Origin: Paraliobacillus zengyii
GTDB taxonomy: Bacteria; Bacillota; Bacilli; Bacillales; Amphibacillaceae
Reading direction: 5' to 3'
Length of the DNA: 64,000 bases
Assembly (NCBI RefSeq): GCF_003268595.1
Contig: NZ_CP029797.1
Span: forward strand, 2,997,501-3,061,500
The position numbers and the translations under genes were made by a program. This document shows positions 18,215 through 25,964 of the stretch, piece by piece (the stretch's first letter is position 1; every line of letters begins with the position of its first letter). The notes below the pieces were generated by a model, which was not told the origin of the DNA, searched no databases, and worked only from the letters and a program-made list of their open reading frames with translations.

Positions 18215-19357
18215 TTAGTTAGGAGATTTCCCCTTTTTTTCTGGGCTGTTTTCAATGTTAGACTTTTCTACTTTTAAAGTATTTTTCTCTGAATCTACTT
18301 CAGTCTTATCCTTCTTTATAACCTGCATTTCTTTCTTGTCAGCTTGTTGTTCCTTTTTCTCTTTAGCTTTTTCACTCTTTTTAATTTCCTTAGTTACTTT
18401 CTCTGTTTTAGGTTTGTTAACTTCAACAGGCTTCTTTTCTTCTTTTTTCGCTTCAGTCAATTTATCTTGTCTATTAGACTCTACTTTGTCCGGCTTATTA
18501 ACTTGTTGATCTTCCCTTTTAATTTGGCTATTAGTAATATCATTTTTAGCCTTTTCAATCTTTGTTGAACTATTTTTATTTGCTTTTTCTATTTCAACAC
18601 TTTTCTTTTTTTCACTATCTATTTGTTCCTTCTTAATATCCTCATTAACTTTAGTAATAGAATTATCGCTTAGCTCTTCGGGCTGTACTTCTATTCCTTG
18701 TATCTCTTGGTTATATAACTGTAACTTATTTATTGATAGATTCGCTTCTCTAGCATCTTCCACTAGTTCTTTACTGCCATTTTTAACTTGAACAGTCGCA
18801 GTTGTTGCATTCGTAATTAAAGATTGATCAATAGTTTCTTTTACTTTATTGATATCCACGTCATTTTTTTCCGTTAAAGAAACAACTGTTACATCTACCT
18901 GGGCGTTTTCACTTTTCAAGTAATCTCCTTTTACAGCAGCAGTAATTATTTCTTCTAAAACAATGTCAATCTGCTTATATTTGTATGCAATGGAATCCAT
19001 AACAAGTTGTCCATCCTCATTTAGGGAATTCACCTTTGTTACATTAAGGTCAGCATCTGTGTAAATTTCAATACTTGGATTGATATCTATAGCAAAAAGA
19101 TACGATTCATCTTTTGTCATAAATGTACTTATATAATAACTCATAACTGTTAAAAACAATATAGCTACAAGGGATAAATATTTCTTGATAATCTCGCCTT
19201 TTGGGAACTGCTTCTCACTAATAGTATATGAATCTCCTAGTTGTGGAAATTCATTCTTTGAACGCGGCATGTTTTTAAAGTTACCATCCTTACACAAGAT
19301 TGTAATATAGTGTGCAGTGACTTTTATAACGACTCCATTAAACCGGTTTGACCTCAT
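18215..19357 (-). CDS. rsgI: Anti-sigma-I factor RsgI
   Basis: Single-span membrane anti-sigma factor that holds SigI until a signal is received outside the cell. Residues 1-~50 form the RsgI N-terminal domain that binds SigI. One helix (~60-80) spans the membrane, and an extracellular beta/alpha region (~85-215, starting FAIDINPSIEI) has the conserved RsgI periplasmic core. From ~230 to 380 it becomes a low-complexity Lys/Glu/Asn/Ser tail, likely wall-spanning, without a recognisable carbohydrate-binding module. Its ATG overlaps the sigI stop by 4 nt, giving translational coupling. The 380-residue length fits B. subtilis RsgI. Confidence 0.9.
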   Translation of the reverse strand: MRSNRFNGVVIKVTAHYITILCKDGNFKNMPRSKNEFPQLGDSYTISEKQFPKGEIIKKYLSLVAILFLTVMSYYISTFMTKDESYLFAIDINPSIEIYTDADLNVTKVNSLNEDGQLVMDSIAYKYKQIDIVLEEIITAAVKGDYLKSENAQVDVTVVSLTEKNDVDINKVKETIDQSLITNATTATVQVKNGSKELVEDAREANLSINKLQLYNQEIQGIEVQPEELSDNSITKVNEDIKKEQIDSEKKKSVEIEKANKNSSTKIEKAKNDITNSQIKREDQQVNKPDKVESNRQDKLTEAKKEEKKPVEVNKPKTEKVTKEIKKSEKAKEKKEQQADKKEMQVIKKDKTEVDSEKNTLKVEKSNIENSPEKKGKSPN

Positions 19358-20082
19358 GATTTCCCCTCATTTCCGAATGTTACTTGTATATAGGCAGATA
19401 GTTGTCGCCATTCTGGATGCAGTCGTACAACAACCAAAGCCACGATATACTTCCTATGTCTCTCAACCGTTTTTAATCGATGACCAGACACTTCTATAAA
19501 TCTAGTAACAGGAAAACGTTTTTTTTTTAAAAAGAAATCTACTAACTCTGGATTTTGAATAAAATCATTCGCAATTGTAATCAAGTTTGCTTTCGTTTTC
19601 CGATGTGTAGGGGAACATGCTTCCAATTCTTCAAATTCAATGTTGAATTGTTTTAAGATTTCGCTTAATTCCAGAATTTCTTCCACTAATTCTCTTTGTT
19701 GAAGATGTTGGTGATACGTATCCATAGAATGATCAACATCATAAACAGTTACTGAATCCTCACTATTAATTGATTCTACTTCTAATGGTATATGTTTTAG
19801 CTTAGTTTCTCGACGAAAGTAGTCTATTAACTCTCGTTTAATAAGTAAATATACATAATTTAGAAAGCTTTTATTAGCGCAACTATCATATGTGTCAATT
19901 GCGCGATCAAATGCTAGTAATCCTAGACTAGACTCTTCATCACTCCACGTGATAAATCTTTTACAAACATGTCCAACTGTATTGATAATATAGGGTTTAT
20001 GATGATTAATTAATTTCTCTCTAGCAATGTCATCACCATTTGATGCAGCTTTTATATAGTGATTCACTTCAGTTTCATGCAC
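19354..20082 (-). CDS. sigI: RNA polymerase sigma factor SigI
   Basis: Alternative sigma-70 factor linked to heat and cell-wall stress in Bacillus. The product (~242 residues) shows region 2 features (SFLNYVYLLIKRELIDYFRR) and a C-terminal helix-turn-helix-like segment near FIEVSGHRLKTVERHRKYI. The longest frame starts at GTG 20091, but GAGGGG at 20090-20095 then overlaps the start; GTG 20082 has 8-nt spacing and is preferred. It is followed immediately by rsgI. No ACCCCC/CGAA-type autoregulatory promoter was recognised upstream. Confidence 0.92.
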   Translation of the reverse strand: MHETEVNHYIKAASNGDDIAREKLINHHKPYIINTVGHVCKRFITWSDEESSLGLLAFDRAIDTYDSCANKSFLNYVYLLIKRELIDYFRRETKLKHIPLEVESINSEDSVTVYDVDHSMDTYHQHLQQRELVEEILELSEILKQFNIEFEELEACSPTHRKTKANLITIANDFIQNPELVDFFLKKKRFPVTRFIEVSGHRLKTVERHRKYIVALVVVRLHPEWRQLSAYIQVTFGNEGKS

Positions 20083-20225
20083 CCTATTCACCCCTCAATC
20101 ATCAGTCATTTGAACTCTAAGCATACGATTTTTTTATGTATAGGTAAATAACCAAAACTTGTCTATTCATATATTTGAATCTATCATCTAAATCTTCTTA
20201 CTTATAAGAACAATATAATAGACTT

Positions 20226-20250
20226 AAGGAGCCCTAAAATAGGGCTCCTT
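20226..20250 (-). terminator. Hairpin after the DUF5667 gene
   Basis: AAGGAGCCCT and AGGGCTCCTT make a perfect 10-bp stem with a 5-nt loop, 11 nt past the stop. The minus-strand T-run is poor, so readthrough towards sigI is possible. Confidence 0.6.
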
Positions 20251-20260
20251 CATTTTACCT

Positions 20261-21643
20261 TTAGTCTTCTTTGTTTTGTTTTCCTTTTGCTGCCTCTTTA
20301 GCTTTATCAGCTTGTTCTTTCTTCTCTTCTTTCAATTTCTCTTTCGCTTCTTTTGCCTCTTCTCTCGCTTGCTCTGCTGCTTCTTTTGCGGCTTCTCTCG
20401 CTTGTTCTGCTGCTTCTTTTTCTAATACTTTTAGTCTTTCTTTCTCTTTTTTAGCTTCTTCTTTTGCTTGTTGTTTCGCTTCTTTCTCTAACTCTTTTAA
20501 TCTTGCTTTTTCTTCTTTAGCTGCCTGTTTCTCAGCCTCTGCAACTTCAGTAGCTACTTTGGACAATTCGTTTGTTTCTTCTTTTCTTTCGTTTTCTACC
20601 TCATCTTCAACCACTTCTTCTGTGTTCTCTGATGTTGTTTCCTCTATTAATTCATTTTCAGTCTCTTCTATCGTTTCAACTATCGTGTCGTTTGCCTCAT
20701 CTTGTGTTGTTTCATCAGAAACTACTTCTATTTCTGTTTCATCCACAACCGCTTTATCTTCAACCGTCAATTCATCATATGTGACGTTAAAATCTAGTTT
20801 CTTTATATCAAGGTTTGCTAATGAAGTAGATAGTTTCGAGATTGCCTCTTCATCACCAGACGCATTCGCTTCTTCTAGCAATTGCTCCATTTCTTTTTCT
20901 TTTTTAGCCATTACCTTTTTCATGATTTGAGAAGGGTGGATATTCAACTCTTTCGCTATTTCACCAAATCCTTTACCTTCTTGTAATAAAGCAATAATTT
21001 CTTCCTCTGTTTTACCGCTCTCTTCTGCTAAAGTGACCACTTTAACAATTTGACCAAACCCAAGCTCTTGAGCACGTAATTCCGCAACCTTTTCGGGATC
21101 AAGGTCTTTTACAACATTTGCTACTAAATAAGCTTCTTGTTGCCTTTCTTCAAATTCTACTAACTTTTCTTCTTCTATAGTTTCTGTTACTTCCTCTGTT
21201 ACCGTTGTGGAGTCTTCCAATTCAGTTGCTAATGTTTCTTTGATATCCTCTTCAACTTGTTCATTGGATACAACTTCTGCAACCTCTTCTTGTGCCTTTT
21301 CTAATGCAACTAAATATTCCTCAATTAATTCACTCATATATTCTTCTTGCTCTTCATCAACCATTTGTTCTGATTCTGATAAACGTTCTGCTACTATTTG
21401 AAGTAAAAGCTCCGATTCCTTTTCTGAATCAGTTGTAAGTAGTAATTGCAAATTTTCTACTGCTTTATCTAAAAAGTAAAAGAAGTTATCTGGTGTTAAA
21501 CCTGTATCTTCTATTACATCCTCATTGTTCAAGTCCTCAATTTCATTTAATTGACTCGTATCAACTTCTGCATATACAGAATTGCTAGTAAATAATACGC
21601 CGACTATCAAAAAACCGGTAGCACATATGTCTTTTATTTTCAA
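20261..21643 (-). CDS. Exported DUF5667-type acidic/coiled-coil protein
   Basis: A secreted protein of ~460 residues. The signal peptide is clear from the TTG start at 21643 (MKIKDICATGFLIVGVLF, ending NSVYA). The longer frame from GTG 21661 has its AGGGAG ribosome site inside the extra codons, so it is rejected. After a 'GLTPDNFFYFLDKAVENLQL' segment (residues ~45-65, the DUF5667 hallmark) come long Glu-rich helices, a helix-turn-helix-like GFGEIAKELNIHPSQ (~235), an acidic Thr/Glu stretch, and a C-terminal Ala/Lys/Glu/Gln coiled coil with near-repeats of EAAEQAREAAKEA. A class I c-di-GMP riboswitch lies in its leader, pointing to a role in the surface or sessile state. Catalytic activity is not apparent. 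Confidence 0.75.
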   Translation of the reverse strand: MKIKDICATGFLIVGVLFTSNSVYAEVDTSQLNEIEDLNNEDVIEDTGLTPDNFFYFLDKAVENLQLLLTTDSEKESELLLQIVAERLSESEQMVDEEQEEYMSELIEEYLVALEKAQEEVAEVVSNEQVEEDIKETLATELEDSTTVTEEVTETIEEEKLVEFEERQQEAYLVANVVKDLDPEKVAELRAQELGFGQIVKVVTLAEESGKTEEEIIALLQEGKGFGEIAKELNIHPSQIMKKVMAKKEKEMEQLLEEANASGDEEAISKLSTSLANLDIKKLDFNVTYDELTVEDKAVVDETEIEVVSDETTQDEANDTIVETIEETENELIEETTSENTEEVVEDEVENERKEETNELSKVATEVAEAEKQAAKEEKARLKELEKEAKQQAKEEAKKEKERLKVLEKEAAEQAREAAKEAAEQAREEAKEAKEKLKEEKKEQADKAKEAAKGKQNKED

Positions 21644-21702
21644 AATAATTCTCTCCCTCACACGAATAATATAATGCCAAAAAACGTATCTATTTCACTT
21701 AT

Positions 21703-21778
21703 CGCAACTGGCTGACATAGGCATATTTACCTTTTAGTCCCTCTAGCTTAGCGTCACCACCTTTCAATGGTTTTGCCT
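21703..21778 (-). promoter_or_regulatory. Second cyclic di-GMP-I riboswitch aptamer
   Basis: On the minus strand the order is GGCAAA, a stem ACCATT-GAAA-GGTGGT, GACGCTAAG, then AGGGACTAAAAGG (receptor), CCTATGTCAGCC and GTTGC. This matches the Firmicute style of class I c-di-GMP aptamers, except for T in place of A within GACGCAAAG. It ends about 60 nt before the DUF5667 start. No convincing terminator was found between aptamer and ribosome site, so control may be translational or use a weaker structure. Confidence 0.8.
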
Positions 21779-21851
21779 TTGTTTTTATTGAAATTAGGAA
21801 TCTACTATTAATACGTGGAATTATTTTTATTTGAGGGGGTATTTTAAATTT

Positions 21852-21861
21852 TTTGTCGAAA
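21852..21861. promoter_or_regulatory. Spo0A-box-like site
   Basis: TTTGTCGAAA matches the recalled Spo0A (0A) box. It lies about 75 nt upstream of the riboswitch aptamer of the DUF5667 gene. A single 10-bp match in AT-rich DNA is weak evidence. Confidence 0.3.
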
Positions 21862-21885
21862 AATATTAATTAATTAGAATTCAGG

Positions 21886-21956
21886 ATAGCAAAAAGCCTA
21901 CATCAAATGGTGTAGGCTCTAGAAACATAATTATAAATATTCGATTTCAAATAAAT
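21886..21956. repeat. 71-bp direct repeat, copy A (after pilZ)
   Basis: This 71-bp segment is repeated at 22740-22810 in the same orientation with five mismatches. It contains the terminator hairpin and about 35 further bases running up to the pilZ stop region. Confidence 0.85.
21891..21918 (-). terminator. Terminator of the PilZ gene
   Basis: On the minus strand AGCCTACA and TGTAGGCT form an 8-bp stem followed by TTTTT. It sits within repeat copy A. Confidence 0.82.
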
Positions 21957-21980
21957 CAAACAATTAATTTAAGAATAAGT

Positions 21981-22355
21981 TTAATCAATATTACCTTTTA
22001 CTTTTTTTGAATATATTTTCAATTGTTCTATTAACTCTTTTTTAGCATTTTCTTCAATCATTAGATTAACACCATAATCATTTGTAGTATGGTTTTTTTT
22101 CTTCCAAACTATTATCCCTTTAAATTTCATTTCTTGCTTATTTAATTCAAAAGATATGACTAGATGGATCGACTTGTCTGTTTCTGGTATATTCAATTTT
22201 GAAGTGAATTTGACCCCTTCTGTACTTATGTCAATTATTTTAGCTTCTCCAGCAGAAGTAGTTACGGAATTCCCATTAATGTTTTCTATTCTAAATAGTG
22301 CAGAAATTGGTTGTTCAAAAGCATAACGAAACGCTGTCTCTCTCTTATACTGCAT
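21981..22355 (-). CDS. PilZ-domain protein (probable c-di-GMP receptor)
   Basis: A small cytoplasmic protein (~124 residues) with a PilZ barrel. The basic N-terminal motif is YKRETAFRYAF, giving two arginines four residues apart rather than the textbook RxxxR. The second motif, DISTEGVKF, fits (D/N)xSxxG. The rest is alternating strands with a charged C-terminal helix. ATG 22355 (second Met of the frame) has AGGTG at a better distance than ATG 22364. Next to it are a c-di-GMP riboswitch and the DUF5667 gene, which supports c-di-GMP binding, although ligand binding must be regarded as inferred. It is bracketed by 71-bp direct repeats. Confidence 0.78.
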   Translation of the reverse strand: MQYKRETAFRYAFEQPISALFRIENINGNSVTTSAGEAKIIDISTEGVKFTSKLNIPETDKSIHLVISFELNKQEMKFKGIIVWKKKNHTTNDYGVNLMIEENAKKELIEQLKIYSKKVKGNID

Positions 22356-22739
22356 AATCTCCATTCACCTCACGTTCTTAAGTACTTGAGCTGCTTATTT
22401 TTTTCAAAAATGGATAAAAATAGTATCATTTCCCGCAGTATCCAATCTTACACCAAAATATAATGAAAGAGGTCAATTCTATAAAATTTTTCGTAGATAT
22501 TGGTGTCAGCTAAAAAAAATTGATATACAAGTATAATACAAGCAAATTATTGACACCGCAACGAAAAAACGTGATATTTAGTGTTGTTTCGACATTTTAT
22601 TATTCGATTGTCGATTTTTATTAATTGAGCACTGTGTAGTTTTATTTGGATAATAATAGATCATAAGATAATTCGCCTCAATCACTCAAATTCATTCGAG
22701 TTCTAAGTACATTTTCAATTATGTTTAAAAAATTTTAGT

Positions 22740-22810
22740 ATAGCAAAAAGCCTACATCAAAAGGTGTAGGCCCTAGAAAAATAATTATAAATAATCGATT
22801 TCAACTAAAT
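22740..22810. repeat. 71-bp direct repeat, copy B (racemase terminator)
   Basis: Copy B of the repeat at 21886-21956, with 66 of 71 positions identical. Its hairpin (GCCTACATC with GGTGTAGGC, then TTTTTG on the minus strand) acts as terminator of the racemase gene. The interval 22365-22739 between pilZ and this copy is AT-rich and shows no gene. Confidence 0.82.
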
Positions 22811-22824
22811 TACTTTCTAATCGC

Positions 22825-23520
22825 TCATCTAAAAATTGTATCTACAATTCGGTTGACATGAATTTCTGTAGTATTAAAAACGGGGATATCCAAATCTTCT
22901 CCCTTAATAATCATGGGAAGTTCTGTACAGCCCAAAATTACTCCTTCGATACCTTCCTCTTCTTTCATCCGTTTGATTATGTTCAAATAGTTTATTTTGG
23001 TCTCATTATTCACAATCCCATTTTCCAGTTCCGCTACAATCTTACCATGGATATATTGCTGTTCAGATTCCGTTGGTACAGTGACTTTTTTATTCCGTGA
23101 TGTAAATGGAGATTTAAAAAAGTCATTTTCCATTGTGTATTTCGTTCCGATTAATCCAATATTTTTCAAGCCAAACTCCAAAGTCTTATTATATGTGGCC
23201 TCAACAATACTTATCATTGGAATCGGGATTTGTTTTTGGACTTCTTCAAATACAATATGAGGTGTGTTTGCCGAGATTATCGCAAAGTCAGACCCCACGG
23301 CGTCCAACTTTTTAACAGCATCAACAAGGTAGTTCGTTAACCCATCTAGTTGCTTGTTATTAATAAATTCAAAAACTTGATACATATTGATGCTATTAAT
23401 AAACATTTCAGGTAGAACTTCTTTACTTTGCATCCGTTCTTGGTATTTAGCGATGATAGACTGGTAGTAATCAACGGTAGATTCTGGACCTAATCCACCA
23501 ACAATTCCAACCCTTTTCAT
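22825..23520 (-). CDS. Aspartate/glutamate racemase-family protein
   Basis: A 231-residue member of the Asp/Glu/hydantoin racemase superfamily, opening with the diagnostic KRVGIVGGLGPESTVDYY. These enzymes use two cysteines as acid and base. The second is present in VILGCTELP near residue 197, but the first position reads SANTPH with no cysteine. Related Bacillus proteins with ANTPH are known to me, and their activity is unclear, so cofactor-free racemisation is doubtful. AAGGAGA precedes ATG 23520. It is transcribed alone, ending in the copy-B repeat terminator. Confidence 0.82.
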   Translation of the reverse strand: MKRVGIVGGLGPESTVDYYQSIIAKYQERMQSKEVLPEMFINSINMYQVFEFINNKQLDGLTNYLVDAVKKLDAVGSDFAIISANTPHIVFEEVQKQIPIPMISIVEATYNKTLEFGLKNIGLIGTKYTMENDFFKSPFTSRNKKVTVPTESEQQYIHGKIVAELENGIVNNETKINYLNIIKRMKEEEGIEGVILGCTELPMIIKGEDLDIPVFNTTEIHVNRIVDTIFR

Positions 23521-23585
23521 ATAAAATTCTCCTTTAATTTTTAAATTATTTCTTTTGATAATTATACCATTTAACTTTTAGAAAA

Positions 23586-23641
23586 GAAAAAGGAGTCAAG
23601 CACCAAGATGGAAAAATATCCATCTAATCGTTTGACTCCTA
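23586..23641 (-). terminator. Terminator of the TDT carrier gene
   Basis: A composite hairpin: outer AGGAGTCAA with TTGACTCCT, inner AGATGG with CCATCT, followed on the minus strand by TTTTTC. Confidence 0.85.
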
Positions 23642-23693
23642 TAATCACATGATTTTATGATTTATAGCTTAATTAAATGTACTTTTACTTATT

Positions 23694-24746
23694 CTAAACC
23701 TTAATTGAAACTACTTCTGTTTTTATACCTTTATAGAGATTTATTATAAGAGCACAAAATAAAATTGACCACGCAATAATAGCTATAAACACCGTGATCT
23801 TCGGAATGAAACTTAGAAAATCAACTTCAAGTGCCTTTGATAATTGCAATGTACTTGTTGTATACATTGCTAATGGAAACACCATTCCCCATAACTGTGG
23901 CTCATAGGATAAAGGGTGGCGATGATAAATATGACGCCATATCATCAGTATGAGTAGTAAGGGAACCCACCAAGTACCTGCAACCCAGAAAAATAAGGTG
24001 AAGCCTTTTAAAAAGGATGAAAATACATCTATCAATTCCCAATAGCCTCGGTGTAGTATAAGCGTCGAACCTGCTAGCGTTGTAATAGCAACAGCACCCA
24101 TGTTAATCCAATATGGTGGCGTTAATGCTGAAAATTTTAATCCTAAAAAAGTAAAGCGATAAAAGATTAATGTAATAATATTTAAATAAAGCATACACCC
24201 GAGAAAATACATACACAACGTAAAGAATAGAATAACCTCTCTGCCTGTTTCAACGTGTGGTGATAACAACGTACCAAGTATAGATATCGATTGCGTTGCA
24301 ACGGTAGCAATTAACCAAGCACCATTGATACCTTCGGCTAAAGCAGGCTTATCTTTACTTATTGTGACTGCAGTAAAAAAGGTATACATAACAATCACCC
24401 ACAAACAAATTGCAATGAACCAAAGGATCAAAGGTATCACAATAATGTTACCAACAACAATTAGTTGGCTGCCGTACACGCATGTTCCAGCAACTAATGT
24501 AAAGAATCCAGGTCCTATAGTATGACTTGTTATATCACTTAATAATTTTTTGAAATATTTACACAAACGTAGCAGTGTCAAAGCCCATAGAACAATATAA
24601 GAAACTGTATTGATATATAGTAAGACATTAGCGAAAAAAACATACCCTAGTAAATGAGTGCCTATTGATAATGCACCCGTTGCCATTACTAGCGCAAAGT
24701 AACCAGGAAAAAGCGTTGCTGCTCTGTGGTTTATAAACTGGAACAT
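23694..24746 (-). CDS. TDT-family carrier (tellurite-resistance/dicarboxylate type)
   Basis: A membrane carrier of ~350 residues with about ten helices, of the TehA/Mae1/SLAC1 superfamily. The start FPGYFALVMATGALSIG is typical of the first helix, and AEGINGAWLIATVATQSI of helix 5. Members export or import anions such as malate, sulfite or chloride; the substrate cannot be told here. Frame and ribosome site favour ATG 24746: TTGGAGG lies ~9 nt upstream, while ATG 24773 has none. It is divergent from the OsmC-globin gene across a 270-bp region that contains an FNR-like palindrome. Confidence 0.82.
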   Translation of the reverse strand: MFQFINHRAATLFPGYFALVMATGALSIGTHLLGYVFFANVLLYINTVSYIVLWALTLLRLCKYFKKLLSDITSHTIGPGFFTLVAGTCVYGSQLIVVGNIIVIPLILWFIAICLWVIVMYTFFTAVTISKDKPALAEGINGAWLIATVATQSISILGTLLSPHVETGREVILFFTLCMYFLGCMLYLNIITLIFYRFTFLGLKFSALTPPYWINMGAVAITTLAGSTLILHRGYWELIDVFSSFLKGFTLFFWVAGTWWVPLLLILMIWRHIYHRHPLSYEPQLWGMVFPLAMYTTSTLQLSKALEVDFLSFIPKITVFIAIIAWSILFCALIINLYKGIKTEVVSIKV

Positions 24747-24943
24747 CCTTATATCCTCCAAATCATTAATCATGAGAGATAAACAAAAACAAATGTTATT
24801 GTACCACTATTTTAACCTTTATGTATAAAAATCAGGTTACAACCTTACCTCCAGCAAATCCAGATTAAGTACAAGTCAATCACACATAATGTTCTTAGCA
24901 TTGATCACAAAATCGCCTTAATTTTTAAAAAATAAATAAATAA

Positions 24944-24985
24944 ATGATATAAATCAATTATTCTTACATAAAAGTTCGATATAAT
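24944..24985 (+). promoter_or_regulatory. FNR-like site plus -10 element of the OsmC-globin gene
   Basis: ATGAT-ATAA-ATCAA (24944-24957) matches the FNR/FLP consensus TTGAT-N4-ATCAA at nine of ten bases. A perfect TATAAT lies at 24980-24985. With the start placed 7 nt after it (24992), the palindrome is centred at -41.5, the classic class II activator position. No good -35 hexamer is present, as expected for an activated promoter. Confidence 0.55.
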
Positions 24986-25016
24986 GAAGAAACACGAGGA
25001 AAGGGTGGAATAGATC

Positions 25017-25808
25017 ATGGCAGATATAAAGTTTGAAGCAAATGTAGATTGGCATGGAACCGGAAGTGATGGTGAAGGGTCAGTAACACTTAACGAGCGA
25101 CCGATCACATTCTCAAGTCCCACTTCAATGGGGGGAAAAGGCTCTGGAACTACTCCAGAAGACTTGTTAATTAGCGCAGTTGCAACTTGCTATAGTGGTA
25201 CGTTATACAGTAGCTTGGTCAATAATAAATTACCAGTTCATCACGTTGAGGTTCGTGTAGAAGGGATTGTTACCGGTTATCCTTTAACAACTAAATTCGA
25301 ACAATTAATCGTTCATCCTACCATCATTGGTGGGGACAATTTAATGCTTTCTAATTACAAACAAGTCGCAGATACAGCTAAAGATAACTGTTTTATCGGA
25401 AAATCAATTGTTGGAAACATTGATTATAAGGTTGGGACTGTAGAAGTTTCTAACAACGTTATAAATCAGTCTGTAATTGATGCGTTGGTTGAAAATTTTT
25501 ATCAAAACCTAACAAAAGAGTCTTACTATACTACGATGTTCGCTGAACGAAATGTAGATATTGAAAAGCTTAAAGCACGACAAAAGATTTTTATTGCACG
25601 TCTATTAAATGAGGAACATGCCACATCAGACGAAGAACAAAAAGAACAAGTTCTAGAAAGACACAGTTATCAAACCACACCTGAAAATGCTGCATTATGG
25701 TTAGACACTATGGAGAAATCTATGGATGAAGTTGATCTTGCTGAGGAAACAAAAGGTCTGCTCCTAATAAAAATGCGTAAACTTATGGATACTATGATTA
25801 AAGAATAA
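25017..25808 (+). CDS. OsmC peroxidase fused to a truncated-globin-like domain
   Basis: Residues 1-~140 are an OsmC/Ohr-type thiol peroxidase domain. The two conserved cysteines are seen as ATCYSG (Cys58) and DNCFIG (Cys125), so reduction of organic or other peroxides is likely. Residues ~150-263 resemble a truncated hemoglobin: a VIDALVENFYQNL first helix, a KARQKIFIARLL helix, then LERHSYQ with His216 in the proximal-ligand position of the 'RHxxF' motif, and AALWLDTMEKSMDE after it. The loop before His216 is shortened relative to group II globins. AAGGGTGG precedes ATG 25017. The FNR-like promoter fits a role at low oxygen or under nitrosative/peroxide stress. The globin assignment rests on pattern matching by eye. 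Confidence 0.75.
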   Translation: MADIKFEANVDWHGTGSDGEGSVTLNERPITFSSPTSMGGKGSGTTPEDLLISAVATCYSGTLYSSLVNNKLPVHHVEVRVEGIVTGYPLTTKFEQLIVHPTIIGGDNLMLSNYKQVADTAKDNCFIGKSIVGNIDYKVGTVEVSNNVINQSVIDALVENFYQNLTKESYYTTMFAERNVDIEKLKARQKIFIARLLNEEHATSDEEQKEQVLERHSYQTTPENAALWLDTMEKSMDEVDLAEETKGLLLIKMRKLMDTMIKE

Positions 25809-25910
25809 TTTGGGGTTACAAGGTACTTCAAATAGACGTTATCTTCTATAATAGTGCCTTGCGACTATTTCCTTCTTGTTTTACTAATTAATTATTAGTA
25901 CAGAAATTAT

Positions 25911-25952
25911 AAAAAAAAACACCTTCGCTTTTCACTCAACGAAGGCGTTTTT
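25911..25952 (-). terminator. Terminator of the surface-protein gene
   Basis: On the minus strand CGCCTTCG and CGAAGGTG pair around a ~14-nt loop, followed by nine T residues. The plus side also ends in TTTTT, so it can serve the OsmC-globin gene as well. Confidence 0.88.
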
Positions 25953-25964
25953 AAGTTATTATTC

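Noticed and set aside
20271..20930. 219-codon plus-strand frame opposite the DUF5667 gene
   Set aside because: It is the Ser/Phe/Ala-rich mirror of the Glu/Lys/Ala repeats on the other strand and has no ribosome site.
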